A stretch of DNA of 64,000 bases, from positions 1 to 64,000 of the forward strand of contig JAUZRQ010000111.1 of assembly GCA_030950365.1 (NCBI GenBank), written 5' to 3'. The notes beneath the pieces are model-generated. The model did not search any database, was not told the origin of the DNA, and saw nothing but the letters and a program-made list of their open reading frames with translations. Of this stretch, positions 40,098 through 48,732 are shown one piece after another. Made by a program: the position numbers and the translations under genes. Position 1 is the stretch's first letter, and each line of letters begins with the position of its first letter. Source of the stretch: Candidatus Zhuqueibacterota bacterium (lineage in GTDB: Bacteria; Zhuqueibacterota; Zhuqueibacteria; Zhuqueibacterales; Geothermadaptataceae).

Positions 40098-41339
40098 ATG
40101 GCAGATATCAATACCAAGAAGTTGATATACGACTGGAACCAGCACGAGACCGAGCCGTTCAAACCGCAGCGGCCGGTCGAATTTGATGACGAAACCCTGC
40201 GCGATGGTCTGCAATCGCCATCGGTGGTGGATCCGGACATCGAGGATAAAATCCGGATTTTGCACTACATGGAGAAACTGGGCATCCAGGCGGTGGATAT
40301 CGGGCTGCCGGCTGCCGGGCCACGCGCGGTGGAGGATGCCGGGCGGCTGCTCAAAGAGATCGTGGACGCCGGCATGAAGATTTCACCCAATTGCGCCGCC
40401 CGCACCCTGGAAAATGACGTGCGGCCGATCGTCGAGTTGTCGCAAAAATACGGCAAGGCCATCGAGGCGGCCACGTTCATCGGCTCCAGTCCAATCCGGC
40501 AGTACGCCGAAAACTGGGACCTCGATTTCATGCTGAAGAACATCGAGAAGGCGATCACGTTTGCGGTGAAGCACGATCTGCCGGTGATGTTCGTGACTGA
40601 GGACACCACGCGGGCGCATCCCGAGCATCTGAAAATGCTGTACACCACGGCCATCCGCGCCGGCGCGAAGCGCATTTGCTGCGCCGATACCGTGGGCCAT
40701 GCCACGCCGCAGGGCGCGCGGGCCATCATCCGGTTCTTGCGCCGGCTGGCCGATACCATCGACCCGGAGGTCAAAATCGACTGGCATGGCCATAAAGACC
40801 GCGGGCTGTCCGTGGCCACGGCGCTGGCGGCCATTGAGGCAGGCGCCGACCGCGTGCACGGCACGGCGCTGGGCATCGGCGAGCGCTGCGGCAATGCGCC
40901 CATGGAGCAACTGCTGGTCAACTGCAAGCTGCTCGGCTGGATCGATAACGATCTCACCGCGTTGCTGGATTACGTCGAACTGGTGTCGCGCGCCACGCAT
41001 ACGGCCATACCACGCAACTATCCGATGGTCGGCATGGACGCGTTCCGCACGGCCACCGGCGTGCACGCCGCGGCCATCATCAAGGCGCAGCGCAAGGGCG
41101 AGGCGGATCTCGCCGACCGGGTGTACAGCAGCGTGCCGGCGAGCTGGCTCGGCCGCCAGCAGATCATCGATATTGGTCCGATGAGCGGGGAATCGAACGT
41201 GATCCACTGGCTGGAAACGCGGGGCATTGAAGCCAGACCGGAGCTGGTCCGCGCCATCTTTGAAAAAGCCAAGACCTCGAAGACGACGCTTTCGGAAGAG
41301 GACATTCAGGCCATCATTCGCAATTTTGAAAGCAACTGA
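40098..41339 (+). CDS. LeuA-like (isopropylmalate/homocitrate synthase family) protein without regulatory domain
   Basis: A 413-residue TIM-barrel lyase of the HMGL-like family. It has the metal-binding start DDETLRDGLQSP (from D30), the HGHKDRGLS segment with metal-ligand histidines, and GIGERCGNAPMEQ. The C-terminal leucine-binding dimer domain of true LeuA is absent, and the tail is short. It probably condenses an acyl-CoA with a 2-oxoacid (isopropylmalate, citramalate or similar). The substrate cannot be read. It sits six bases before a nucleotide hydrolase gene. Confidence 0.8.
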   Translation: MADINTKKLIYDWNQHETEPFKPQRPVEFDDETLRDGLQSPSVVDPDIEDKIRILHYMEKLGIQAVDIGLPAAGPRAVEDAGRLLKEIVDAGMKISPNCAARTLENDVRPIVELSQKYGKAIEAATFIGSSPIRQYAENWDLDFMLKNIEKAITFAVKHDLPVMFVTEDTTRAHPEHLKMLYTTAIRAGAKRICCADTVGHATPQGARAIIRFLRRLADTIDPEVKIDWHGHKDRGLSVATALAAIEAGADRVHGTALGIGERCGNAPMEQLLVNCKLLGWIDNDLTALLDYVELVSRATHTAIPRNYPMVGMDAFRTATGVHAAAIIKAQRKGEADLADRVYSSVPASWLGRQQIIDIGPMSGESNVIHWLETRGIEARPELVRAIFEKAKTSKTTLSEEDIQAIIRNFESN

Positions 41340-41344
41340 CTTGC

Positions 41345-41755
41345 ATGAAAGTGTATCTGGCTGCATCCATCAGCGGGGGGAGAGACAACCTCGCCGCCGT
41401 CAGGACGATTCAGGCCGCCCTGAAGAATCGGGGCATGGAAATCGTCAACGATCATATCAGTGCGGAAGATATTTTTGACATCGAAAGCGCATACTCGCCG
41501 CAGCACATTTTCCGCCGTGATCTGGACTGGATCGATTCGGCGGACCGGCTGGTGGCTGAGGTGAGCGTGCCTTCGCTGGGTGTGGGCTATGAAATCGCCT
41601 ATGCGCTGCAGCAGGCCAAACCGGTGCTGTGCTTTTGCCAGCGTGATGTGACCCTGTCTGCGATGATCGAAGGAAACGATGACGATAATATAGTACTGGT
41701 TCGCTACGACACGGTACAGGATATCCCAACCGCGATCGAAACGCATTTCCGCTAA
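41345..41755 (+). CDS. nucleoside 2-deoxyribosyltransferase / DNPH1-like hydrolase
   Basis: A 136-residue small Rossmann-like protein with the family start VYLAASISGGRD, the middle IFRRDLDWIDSADRLVAEVS, and the active-site stretch SVPSLGVGYEIAYA. The last contains the catalytic glutamate. The resemblance is to deoxynucleoside monophosphate N-glycosidases. It may remove damaged or modified deoxynucleotides. Confidence 0.8.
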   Translation: MKVYLAASISGGRDNLAAVRTIQAALKNRGMEIVNDHISAEDIFDIESAYSPQHIFRRDLDWIDSADRLVAEVSVPSLGVGYEIAYALQQAKPVLCFCQRDVTLSAMIEGNDDDNIVLVRYDTVQDIPTAIETHFR

Positions 41756-42226
41756 ATGAAGACGAACGCATCGCAGACACCGGACGACCGACGCTCACAG
41801 CCGGACCGCCGACGAGCTCCGACGCCGCCGGTCAGCCGCTTCTGGCTTCGCGGCCAGCGCATGGGGCCTCGCCGCGCCGAAGAGCAGTCCGGCGAATATT
41901 ACGTGGATCGGTACAGCGCGCGCACGCTGCTGCTGGTGTTGGTCATCATTGCGCTTAGCATCGCGGACGCCTTTTTGACGCTGTATCTCATCGGGCACGG
42001 AGCGGCGGAGGTCAACCCGGTGATGGCCCATTTTCTCGATTACGGTCCGGCGGCCTTCCTGGCGGCCAAGTATCTGCTCACGGTTTCAGCCATTCTTCTG
42101 CTGCTGATTCATAAAAATACGTTTTTATTTCGCACCCGGATGCGGGCCAAGATTTTGTTTGTGGTGTTTCTCGGAATTTTTATGGCGGTGGTGTTGTGGG
42201 AGGTGTACCTGATTACGCAGCTTTAA
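41756..42226 (+). CDS. DUF5658 membrane protein
   Basis: A 156-residue protein. The first 60 residues are arginine-rich and hydrophilic (RRSQPDRRRAP). Three or four membrane helices follow (about 58-80, 98-120 and 130-155). The segment IADAFLTLYLIGHGAAEVNP is typical of DUF5658, a family of unknown function. The ATG directly follows the previous stop, implying coupling. Confidence 0.75.
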   Translation: MKTNASQTPDDRRSQPDRRRAPTPPVSRFWLRGQRMGPRRAEEQSGEYYVDRYSARTLLLVLVIIALSIADAFLTLYLIGHGAAEVNPVMAHFLDYGPAAFLAAKYLLTVSAILLLLIHKNTFLFRTRMRAKILFVVFLGIFMAVVLWEVYLITQL

Positions 42227-42256
42227 TGGGCCAGGAAACGATCGCTGACAACGCGG

Positions 42257-43918
42257 ATGATGAACAAACAAGGACCAACCATTCTTTCGACCTTTTTGAT
42301 TTTGATGCTGTCCTGTGCGGGCTCGGCTCCAATCTATGTGATGCCGGGCGCTGTGCCGGAACCGGCTGCCAATGGCGCCCATGCGCCTGCGCCGCAGCAA
42401 GATATTCGGCCGCGGTTTAGCAACGGCAAGATCGTGGTGGATGTGTATCCGCGCCATGGCGAGGGCTATATCGACGTGGCGCTTCGGATTAGCCATGAGC
42501 CCAAGGCCTGGCGGAAACTCAAACGGTGGAATGGCAATCGCCGGTTTCCGCAGCGTGGCCGGCCCATCCCGGTACCGTACGATTACTTGAACGCCCGTTA
42601 CCGCATGCAGGCGGTTCGCAAGCTGTTCCCGAAAGACCGCATGACCGGCGACGGCTGGAAGCATGTGGTTACCTACCGCGGCGAAACCACCTGGTTTATT
42701 GCCGAGTTGTTCACCGGAGACGGAGCCAATTACCCGATCGTCCAAAAAGCCAATAGCATGCGAAAAGGGCAGCCCATCGCCATTGGGCAGGTAATCATCA
42801 TTCCCAATCGCATTCTTAGCGAAGAATTTACGCGCACGCTGCCAAGCCATCCCGATCTCACGTTTGAAAAAGGCCGCGACGGCAAACTATATGCGGTGTA
42901 CCGGCTCAAAGAGGGGGAAGCGCTGTACAGCGCTGTGGTGGTGCGCTTTACCGGCCGCGTCGATGCGGATGACGTGAACGACATGGCGAGAAAAATTCTG
43001 CGTCTCAATGGCCTGAAAGATCCACGGCGCATTCCCACCGGATTCAAAATCCGCATCCCTTTCGAGTACCTGTCCGACGATTTCCTGACCGAAGGCGCGC
43101 CCAGCCGAATGGTCAAAGTCGATTTACCGCGCAGGGGCAGCCGCAAATACGTGATTCTCGATCCCGGTCACGGTGGCAGCGATCCGGGCACGCGCGAGGG
43201 TGGGTTGTATGAAGACGAGCTGGCGTATGATATCATGCTGCGGATCAAGCGCATTTTGCAGGCCCGCGGCGTGACCGTATATACAACGATTCATGACAGC
43301 CATGACAACAATCAGCCCAAAAACAGTCGCAAACTGGCCAACGGCACGCGCGAGTATGTCAACACCACGCCGCGCTATCTGATCTCCGATCCGCGCGTGA
43401 GCGTGAATTTGCGCGTGTATCTGGTGCATTCCATTTACCGCAAACTCAAGCGCATGGGCGTCAAAGATCGCGATATTTATTTCGTCAGCTTGCATCTGGA
43501 TCACCGACATCCCAGCTTGCGTGGCGCAATGATTTACTATCCCTATAGAAAGATGCGCAAACCTCAATTCCGGCCGCCTGGAAGAATATATAAGAAGTAT
43601 AAAGAAAGCCGCAATGTGACTTTGCATTTCGATAGCAGCGAAATCAAACGTTCTGAAGCCTATAGCTACCGATTTAGCCTTGATTTGAAGCGGTCGCTTA
43701 AAAGCAAGCGCATTCCGGTTCAGAAAGAGCGCCCGATCCGTCCATTCGTGATTCTCCGGAACCGAAAGTACATTCCCGCCGTTATTCGCTATAGCAAGGT
43801 GCCGACGTCCGTGCTGATCGAGGTAGTCAATATGGCCAATCGCCATGACCGGGCGAACATTTCGGATTACCGATTCCGTCAGCGCGTGGCCGAGGCCATC
43901 GCCGCAGCGATTCTGTAA
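42257..43918 (+). CDS. N-acetylmuramoyl-L-alanine amidase (Amidase_3)
   Basis: A 553-residue secreted or membrane-anchored cell-wall hydrolase. The N-terminus has a hydrophobic signal ending near LSCAGS, so a lipoprotein is possible, though the lipobox is weak. Two LysM-like segments lie at about 135-195 and 225-275. The zinc catalytic domain begins near residue 296 with VILDPGHGGSDPG, then YEDELAYDI, the histidine in SLHLDHRHP, and the final glutamate in SVLIEVVNMANRHD. All expected zinc and catalytic positions are present. It trims peptidoglycan cross-links, for example during cell separation. Confidence 0.85.
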   Translation: MMNKQGPTILSTFLILMLSCAGSAPIYVMPGAVPEPAANGAHAPAPQQDIRPRFSNGKIVVDVYPRHGEGYIDVALRISHEPKAWRKLKRWNGNRRFPQRGRPIPVPYDYLNARYRMQAVRKLFPKDRMTGDGWKHVVTYRGETTWFIAELFTGDGANYPIVQKANSMRKGQPIAIGQVIIIPNRILSEEFTRTLPSHPDLTFEKGRDGKLYAVYRLKEGEALYSAVVVRFTGRVDADDVNDMARKILRLNGLKDPRRIPTGFKIRIPFEYLSDDFLTEGAPSRMVKVDLPRRGSRKYVILDPGHGGSDPGTREGGLYEDELAYDIMLRIKRILQARGVTVYTTIHDSHDNNQPKNSRKLANGTREYVNTTPRYLISDPRVSVNLRVYLVHSIYRKLKRMGVKDRDIYFVSLHLDHRHPSLRGAMIYYPYRKMRKPQFRPPGRIYKKYKESRNVTLHFDSSEIKRSEAYSYRFSLDLKRSLKSKRIPVQKERPIRPFVILRNRKYIPAVIRYSKVPTSVLIEVVNMANRHDRANISDYRFRQRVAEAIAAAIL

Positions 43919-43932
43919 ACCGGCGCAATCCC

Positions 43933-45138
43933 ATGAGCAAACCATCCAGACAACGCCTCATCATCCACGTGGACATGGATGCGTTTTTTGCCGCGGTGGA
44001 GCAACTGGATCACCCGGAATACCGCGGCAAGCCGGTGGTGGTGGGTGCGGACCCGAAAGGCGGCAAAGGGCGTGGCGTGGTGGCCACGGCCAGTTACGAA
44101 GCCCGTCAGTTTGGGATTCGTTCCGCCATGCCGATTTCCAGGGCCTACCGTCTGTGTCCCAATGCCATATATCTGCGTGGCCGGCACCGCCGCTACCACG
44201 ATGTGTCGCAGCAGATCATGGCCATTCTGCGCGATTTTTCCCCGGTGATTCAGCAAATCAGTATCGACGAGGCCTTTCTGGATATGACCGGCAGCCTGGG
44301 CCTGTATCCGGATCCGCTGGCCCTGGGCCTCCAGATCAAGGAGCGGATTCGCACCGAAACCGGCCTCACTGCCAGCCTGGGGATCGCAACGAACAAGTTC
44401 GTGGCCAAGGTGGCCTCGGACCTCGAAAAGCCGGACGGACTGACCTGTTGCCCACCGGGCCAGGAAAAGGCGTTTCTTGCGCCGCTACCGATCCGGCGGC
44501 TCTGGGGCGTGGGGGAAAAGACGGCGCAGAAACTCATGCAACTGGGATTCCGCACCATCGGCGATATCGCGGCCGTGCCCAAAGAGCATCTGGTGAAAGC
44601 GCTGGGAAGCTGGGGGTTGCATCTGTGGAAACTGGCCAACGGCATCGACCACCGGCCGGTTTCCGATCAATCGGTGCGCAAATCCATCAGCGAGGAGACC
44701 ACGTTTCATGAAGACGTGGACGATGCCGAAGCCATCGAGCTCACGCTGTTTAAAATTGCCGACCGGGTGTCGCGCGCCATGCGGCGCAAGGACTGGAAAG
44801 GCCGCACCATCACGCTGAAAATCCGCTACGAGGATTTTGAGACCCATACGCGCAGCAAAACCCTGGGTGATTATGTGAACGATGCCGAGACTCTGCGCGC
44901 CATCGGCGTGCAACTGTTTCGCAAAATCTGGAAGGGGGAGAAGAAAATCCGCCTGATCGGGCTCGGCGTTTCCATGCTCAACACCCTGGGCGGCGAACAA
45001 CTCAACCTGTTCGGCGAATCCGCTGGCTATGGCGATGAACGGATCGATGCGCTGCTGGAAGAGCTGAAAGAGAAGTTCGGGGAAGACGCCGTCGATCGCG
45101 CCTCATTTTTGATCCCACCAATGTCCCGCAAAAAGTAG
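43933..45138 (+). CDS. dinB: DNA polymerase IV
   Basis: A 401-residue Y-family translesion polymerase. It has catalytic D14/D16 (HVDMDAFFA) and D112/E113 (SIDEAFLD), the steric region SYEARQFGIRSAMP, and a helix-hairpin-helix near LWGVGEKTAQKL. A sliding-clamp binding motif QLNLFG lies at about 355. No LexA-like box was recognised upstream. Confidence 0.95.
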   Translation: MSKPSRQRLIIHVDMDAFFAAVEQLDHPEYRGKPVVVGADPKGGKGRGVVATASYEARQFGIRSAMPISRAYRLCPNAIYLRGRHRRYHDVSQQIMAILRDFSPVIQQISIDEAFLDMTGSLGLYPDPLALGLQIKERIRTETGLTASLGIATNKFVAKVASDLEKPDGLTCCPPGQEKAFLAPLPIRRLWGVGEKTAQKLMQLGFRTIGDIAAVPKEHLVKALGSWGLHLWKLANGIDHRPVSDQSVRKSISEETTFHEDVDDAEAIELTLFKIADRVSRAMRRKDWKGRTITLKIRYEDFETHTRSKTLGDYVNDAETLRAIGVQLFRKIWKGEKKIRLIGLGVSMLNTLGGEQLNLFGESAGYGDERIDALLEELKEKFGEDAVDRASFLIPPMSRKK

Positions 45139-45378
45139 CCTGTTCTTTAACTGCAAACATTCGACATCCATCACCAATCTGCTGTTGCAGAGCAAAACAC
45201 AGTTCATCTTGCGACAGAATGTTAATGAAGCGTCACAATTGTGTGCTTCTATAATTCCAATAAAATTAAGAAGTAAGGATCAACTGGCAGACGGAAATGG
45301 TTTGGTACGGCATTTGTTTATGAAAAGGGCACAACAGGACCGGGATCGGAACTTGTAAAAACGGGACGACCTACCAGA
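45139..45378. other. gap before the surface-glycan island, with a TATAAT
   Basis: No gene is seen. A perfect TATAAT occurs at 45250-45255 without a convincing -35 element at normal spacing. It may be the promoter for the gene at 45379. Confidence 0.4.
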
Positions 45379-46218
45379 ATGAAAATTGAACTGCAGCATC
45401 GAAACGGCACCGCCCTGAGGAGTCCACTGCTTCATCAAAACGAAGCGTTTGTGGATATCGATTTCATTGCGGAAAATCATGCCGCCCGCGAACAGCGCCT
45501 GGCGCAGGTGAATAAAACCAGCTCGCCCTTTTTGCACGCGGTTGCACAGAGCCTGAATCGCAAAAATTATTATCAGGAGTTGCAAAAGCATCTCCTGGCC
45601 GAATCACGGCAGCTTTACAAATTCATATTGGAACAGAAAAAACGCCAGGGCCGGAAGGTGTTCGTGTTTTCCAGCGCTTACAAGAACGAAGGCGTGGCCA
45701 CGGTTGTGCTGAATCTGATCAAGGCGTTCGAAAAAGCCGGCGAAAACCATCGCGTGCTGGTGGTTGATGCCAATGTGAAAACCCCCGGGTTGACGCGCTT
45801 TCTCGGTGGCATGGCGCTGGGGCAGGGCCTGCTGGACCTGCTGGCTGAAGGCTGCGAAATCAAAGGCATTTTGCAAAAGCTGGTCGGCGCAGAAATCTAT
45901 TTTCTCGGCCACGGACGTAAGCGCAAAAACGCCCATGAATATATGACCTATACCAATCTCAAAACGCATCTGGCCCGGCTGGAGGATTTGTTTGATTTTA
46001 TTATCGTAGCGGCACCGCCGCTGGAATTGAACCTCGAAGGTTATTTGTGGGGCCGCCTGGCGGATGGCCTGATCCTGGTGATTCATGCCTACCGCACGCC
46101 GCTGCGGGCCATCAAGCGCATCAAGCGGCGTACGCAAAAATTCAACGCCTCCATTCTCGGCACGGTGCTGAATCGCCGTCAGTTCGCGATTCCGAAATTC
46201 GTGTACGAATGGGTCTAA
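45379..46218 (+). CDS. degenerate BY-kinase-like P-loop protein
   Basis: A 279-residue protein with the overall plan of a CpsD/CapB bacterial tyrosine kinase. The Walker A region at 98-109 reads SSAYKNEGVATV, where the expected EGK[ST]T lysine is V106. The Walker A' motif retains its aspartate (VLVVDANVKTPG, D130). The Walker B region reads FDFIIVAAPP, with alanine for aspartate. There is no tyrosine-rich tail, and the ending (FAIPKFVYEW) lacks the usual cluster. ATP hydrolysis is therefore doubtful. It may act as a regulatory partner for glycan polymerisation. The two glycan-type genes that follow support this, though a 558-base gap separates them. Confidence 0.7.
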   Translation: MKIELQHRNGTALRSPLLHQNEAFVDIDFIAENHAAREQRLAQVNKTSSPFLHAVAQSLNRKNYYQELQKHLLAESRQLYKFILEQKKRQGRKVFVFSSAYKNEGVATVVLNLIKAFEKAGENHRVLVVDANVKTPGLTRFLGGMALGQGLLDLLAEGCEIKGILQKLVGAEIYFLGHGRKRKNAHEYMTYTNLKTHLARLEDLFDFIIVAAPPLELNLEGYLWGRLADGLILVIHAYRTPLRAIKRIKRRTQKFNASILGTVLNRRQFAIPKFVYEWV

Positions 46219-46776
46219 AAAGGGCAAAATTGGTGAACACGATCTTATAGAATCCCACTTCCATGGCAATCCTCCTGTTGCGCGGCGTTCGGGAGTTGTT
46301 TCCCGGCGTCGCGTTTTTTGTTGATGCCGAATTGCAGGGATTCTGGCATTCGTACCGCTTTATCAGGAGCAGGGTAACAATTCTGGCCTCTTTTACCATG
46401 CGTGAATTGGGAAGTCTTTTGTTCATTCGAAAACCAATAGCGCCCCGGGATGGTTGATGCTTATGAAAGCGCCATCTTCTGCAACGCCGCAAGTGTGGTG
46501 CGGGCTTGCCGGAAATCAAGACATTGTTGTCGAATGTTTTGTGAAGCCATGAAACATTGTTTACAGGTTCGACAAAAATTTGAAAACCATTCAGACAGGC
46601 AATCAAAAATAAATATGTCTAATTTAATAAAAATCAATTAATTGGCAGAATAAAAAAATGTAACAGACATGGCATTGTTTTTGATTGAAGATGCACAGGA
46701 GTCAAAGCGGCAGGAGCAATGAAAGGGATTTTCGTGTGGCCGGTCTTCAGGCCATATTTAAAACAGGGAGGTTTCA
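46219..46776. other. 558-base gap inside the island
   Basis: No gene is supported. Short open frames at 46263-46457, 46450-46641 and 46685-47086 lack ribosome sites and family features. The last third is AT-rich, and the next gene has its GGGAGG site at about 46768-46773. Confidence 0.5.
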
Positions 46777-48717
46777 TTGGGAGCGATTTTCGGTCTCGTT
46801 GACTTCGGTCGGCCTGCTCGGCGTTCGCCGAAAAAGGTCATTCAATATATGGCAACCATTCAAGGGGATCACCTCGCTTCGCGTTTGCAGCTCCATGCCG
46901 ATGGCTGGATCGGCCTGGGCGCCCTGCCTGCACGCCACGAAGCATCCCGCACCTATGATGATCAGTTTTTTACCGATGACCGGTTGGCGGTCTTTTTCGA
47001 CGGTGATTTGCTCAACCGCGCCTCCATCGCTGCGGCCAGCCGAATTTCGCTCGAAACAGCGCGGGAAATGTCCACGCCGGAACTGATCGCGCGCTGTTTC
47101 GAGCACCGTGGGCCGGTGCTGTTCGAAGAGCTGGATGGCATTTATCGCATAATTGTGTGGGACTTTGTGGATAAAAAGCTGTATATTGCCAATGACCGTT
47201 TCGCCATGATGCCCATGTTTTATTATCAGGAAGGCGAGCGCATCTTTTTCGGATCGGAAATCAAATTCATCTTGAAGGGCATCGAAGCGCTGCCGGGCAT
47301 CAACGTGCAGGCCATCGCCGATTTTCTGGCCTTCGGCTCAATTCTCAACGAGAATACGTTTTTCTCCGGCATTCGGTTTGTTCCTCGGGAAGCCTGTGTG
47401 GAAATCGCCGAGGACAGCATCAAGGAAATCCCCTATTCCAACCGTCTCGATTTCACTCAGTCTCCAGGCATCACTCAGTTTGAAGATGCCTGTGCCCATA
47501 TCCGCAATGCCGTCATGACCGGCATCCGTGCCTATTCCGGGGATCACTCGGCGGCGGTTTTTCTCTCCGGCGGCATATCGTCGCGATTTCTTGCCGCGGC
47601 GGAGAAACGTCTTCGCGGTCATTTGCAAACCTTCACTTTCGGCGCCGATTTCAGCGATGACATGGAAATCGCCCGGGAAGTTGCCATCGCCCTGAATGCC
47701 GAACATGAGACGCGCGTGCTGGCCCCGGAACGGTACATCGAGTCGTTCCAGCGGGCCGTCTGGCTCAGCGATGGCCTTCTCGATGGCGGCGCCGGCGGCT
47801 TGCTCTCGATGATGGCCGGTTCGGAGAATGAGATACCGCTCTATTTATACGGTCTGAATTTTCTCAATGCGCCTTTTTACAATGCGGAGTTCGCTTACTG
47901 GAGGCGGCGCAAGCACGACGTGCGATTCAAAACCTGGCTGGCCGAGCGTATTTTCGGCAAAATCTATCGCGCCGATGATGAATACCTGCCGGCCGGTGCG
48001 ATCATTCGGGATGAAGTCAACGGGCCTCTTTTCGATCCGGATGCGCAATTGCGGCACCTGGCTGCAAGCACGGATCTGTTCGAGGAATACCCCGGCAAAG
48101 CGCTTCATTATTTGCAATTCGCTTACCGGCAGCCGTACCGGCAGGCGTTGCAGTTCCAGGCGCTAAATCACTATGCGCCGGTCAAAGCGCCGTATTTTAC
48201 GTTTCAATATCTCGATACCGTGCTCAAATTGCCAGAAAGTTACCTGTCGCGGGATCAAAAACTGTTCCGGCATTTGCTAGCGGAGTTTGCCCCGGAGTTG
48301 TTAAACATTCGATGGCAAAACACCATGCTGCCGCTAAATGCCTCACAAAAAGAGGAATATTTCTGGCGCATTTTGAAATTTTTGAACGATCATTTCCGGT
48401 TCTACCGCGGTCGGCCGCTGGAAAACAACCCCCTGGTGCGCCAGCCGATTTTCGATTTTCAAAAGGCGCTGGAAAGCGATGCCGGGTTCCAGCAGGCCGT
48501 GCGCTACCTGCTGTTCGATTTGCTACCGGACGAACTGATCAATCGCTATACCGTGCAGAAGTTGTTCCGGTATGCCATTACCTATCGTCTCGATGTATCC
48601 GAGTTTCTGTCGCGAATCATGACGATCACGCTCTGGTATCAGTATTTCGTGCTGAAAAACGATCCCTTCGATATGATGGTGCGCAAGCGGAGCGGAGGAT
48701 TGCAGAAGGTATTCTAA
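46777..48717 (+). CDS. asparagine-synthetase-like protein lacking the glutaminase cysteine
   Basis: A 646-residue protein with a class-II amidotransferase-like N-terminal half and an asparagine-synthase C-terminal half. It begins (TTG start with a strong GGGAGG site) MGAIFGLVDFG instead of MCGIFG, so the nucleophilic Cys2 is missing. The pyrophosphatase loop reads LSGGISS (264-269) in place of SGGLDS. The FTFGADFSDDMEIAREVA segment for AMP binding is kept. Without Cys2 it cannot use glutamine in the usual manner, and ammonia or another nucleophile would be needed. Similar homologues occur in peptide-modifying and polysaccharide loci. The role here is unknown. It is six bases upstream of the glycosyltransferase. 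Confidence 0.75.
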   Translation: MGAIFGLVDFGRPARRSPKKVIQYMATIQGDHLASRLQLHADGWIGLGALPARHEASRTYDDQFFTDDRLAVFFDGDLLNRASIAAASRISLETAREMSTPELIARCFEHRGPVLFEELDGIYRIIVWDFVDKKLYIANDRFAMMPMFYYQEGERIFFGSEIKFILKGIEALPGINVQAIADFLAFGSILNENTFFSGIRFVPREACVEIAEDSIKEIPYSNRLDFTQSPGITQFEDACAHIRNAVMTGIRAYSGDHSAAVFLSGGISSRFLAAAEKRLRGHLQTFTFGADFSDDMEIAREVAIALNAEHETRVLAPERYIESFQRAVWLSDGLLDGGAGGLLSMMAGSENEIPLYLYGLNFLNAPFYNAEFAYWRRRKHDVRFKTWLAERIFGKIYRADDEYLPAGAIIRDEVNGPLFDPDAQLRHLAASTDLFEEYPGKALHYLQFAYRQPYRQALQFQALNHYAPVKAPYFTFQYLDTVLKLPESYLSRDQKLFRHLLAEFAPELLNIRWQNTMLPLNASQKEEYFWRILKFLNDHFRFYRGRPLENNPLVRQPIFDFQKALESDAGFQQAVRYLLFDLLPDELINRYTVQKLFRYAITYRLDVSEFLSRIMTITLWYQYFVLKNDPFDMMVRKRSGGLQKVF

Positions 48718-48732
48718 CCCAAGGTGGCTGCC

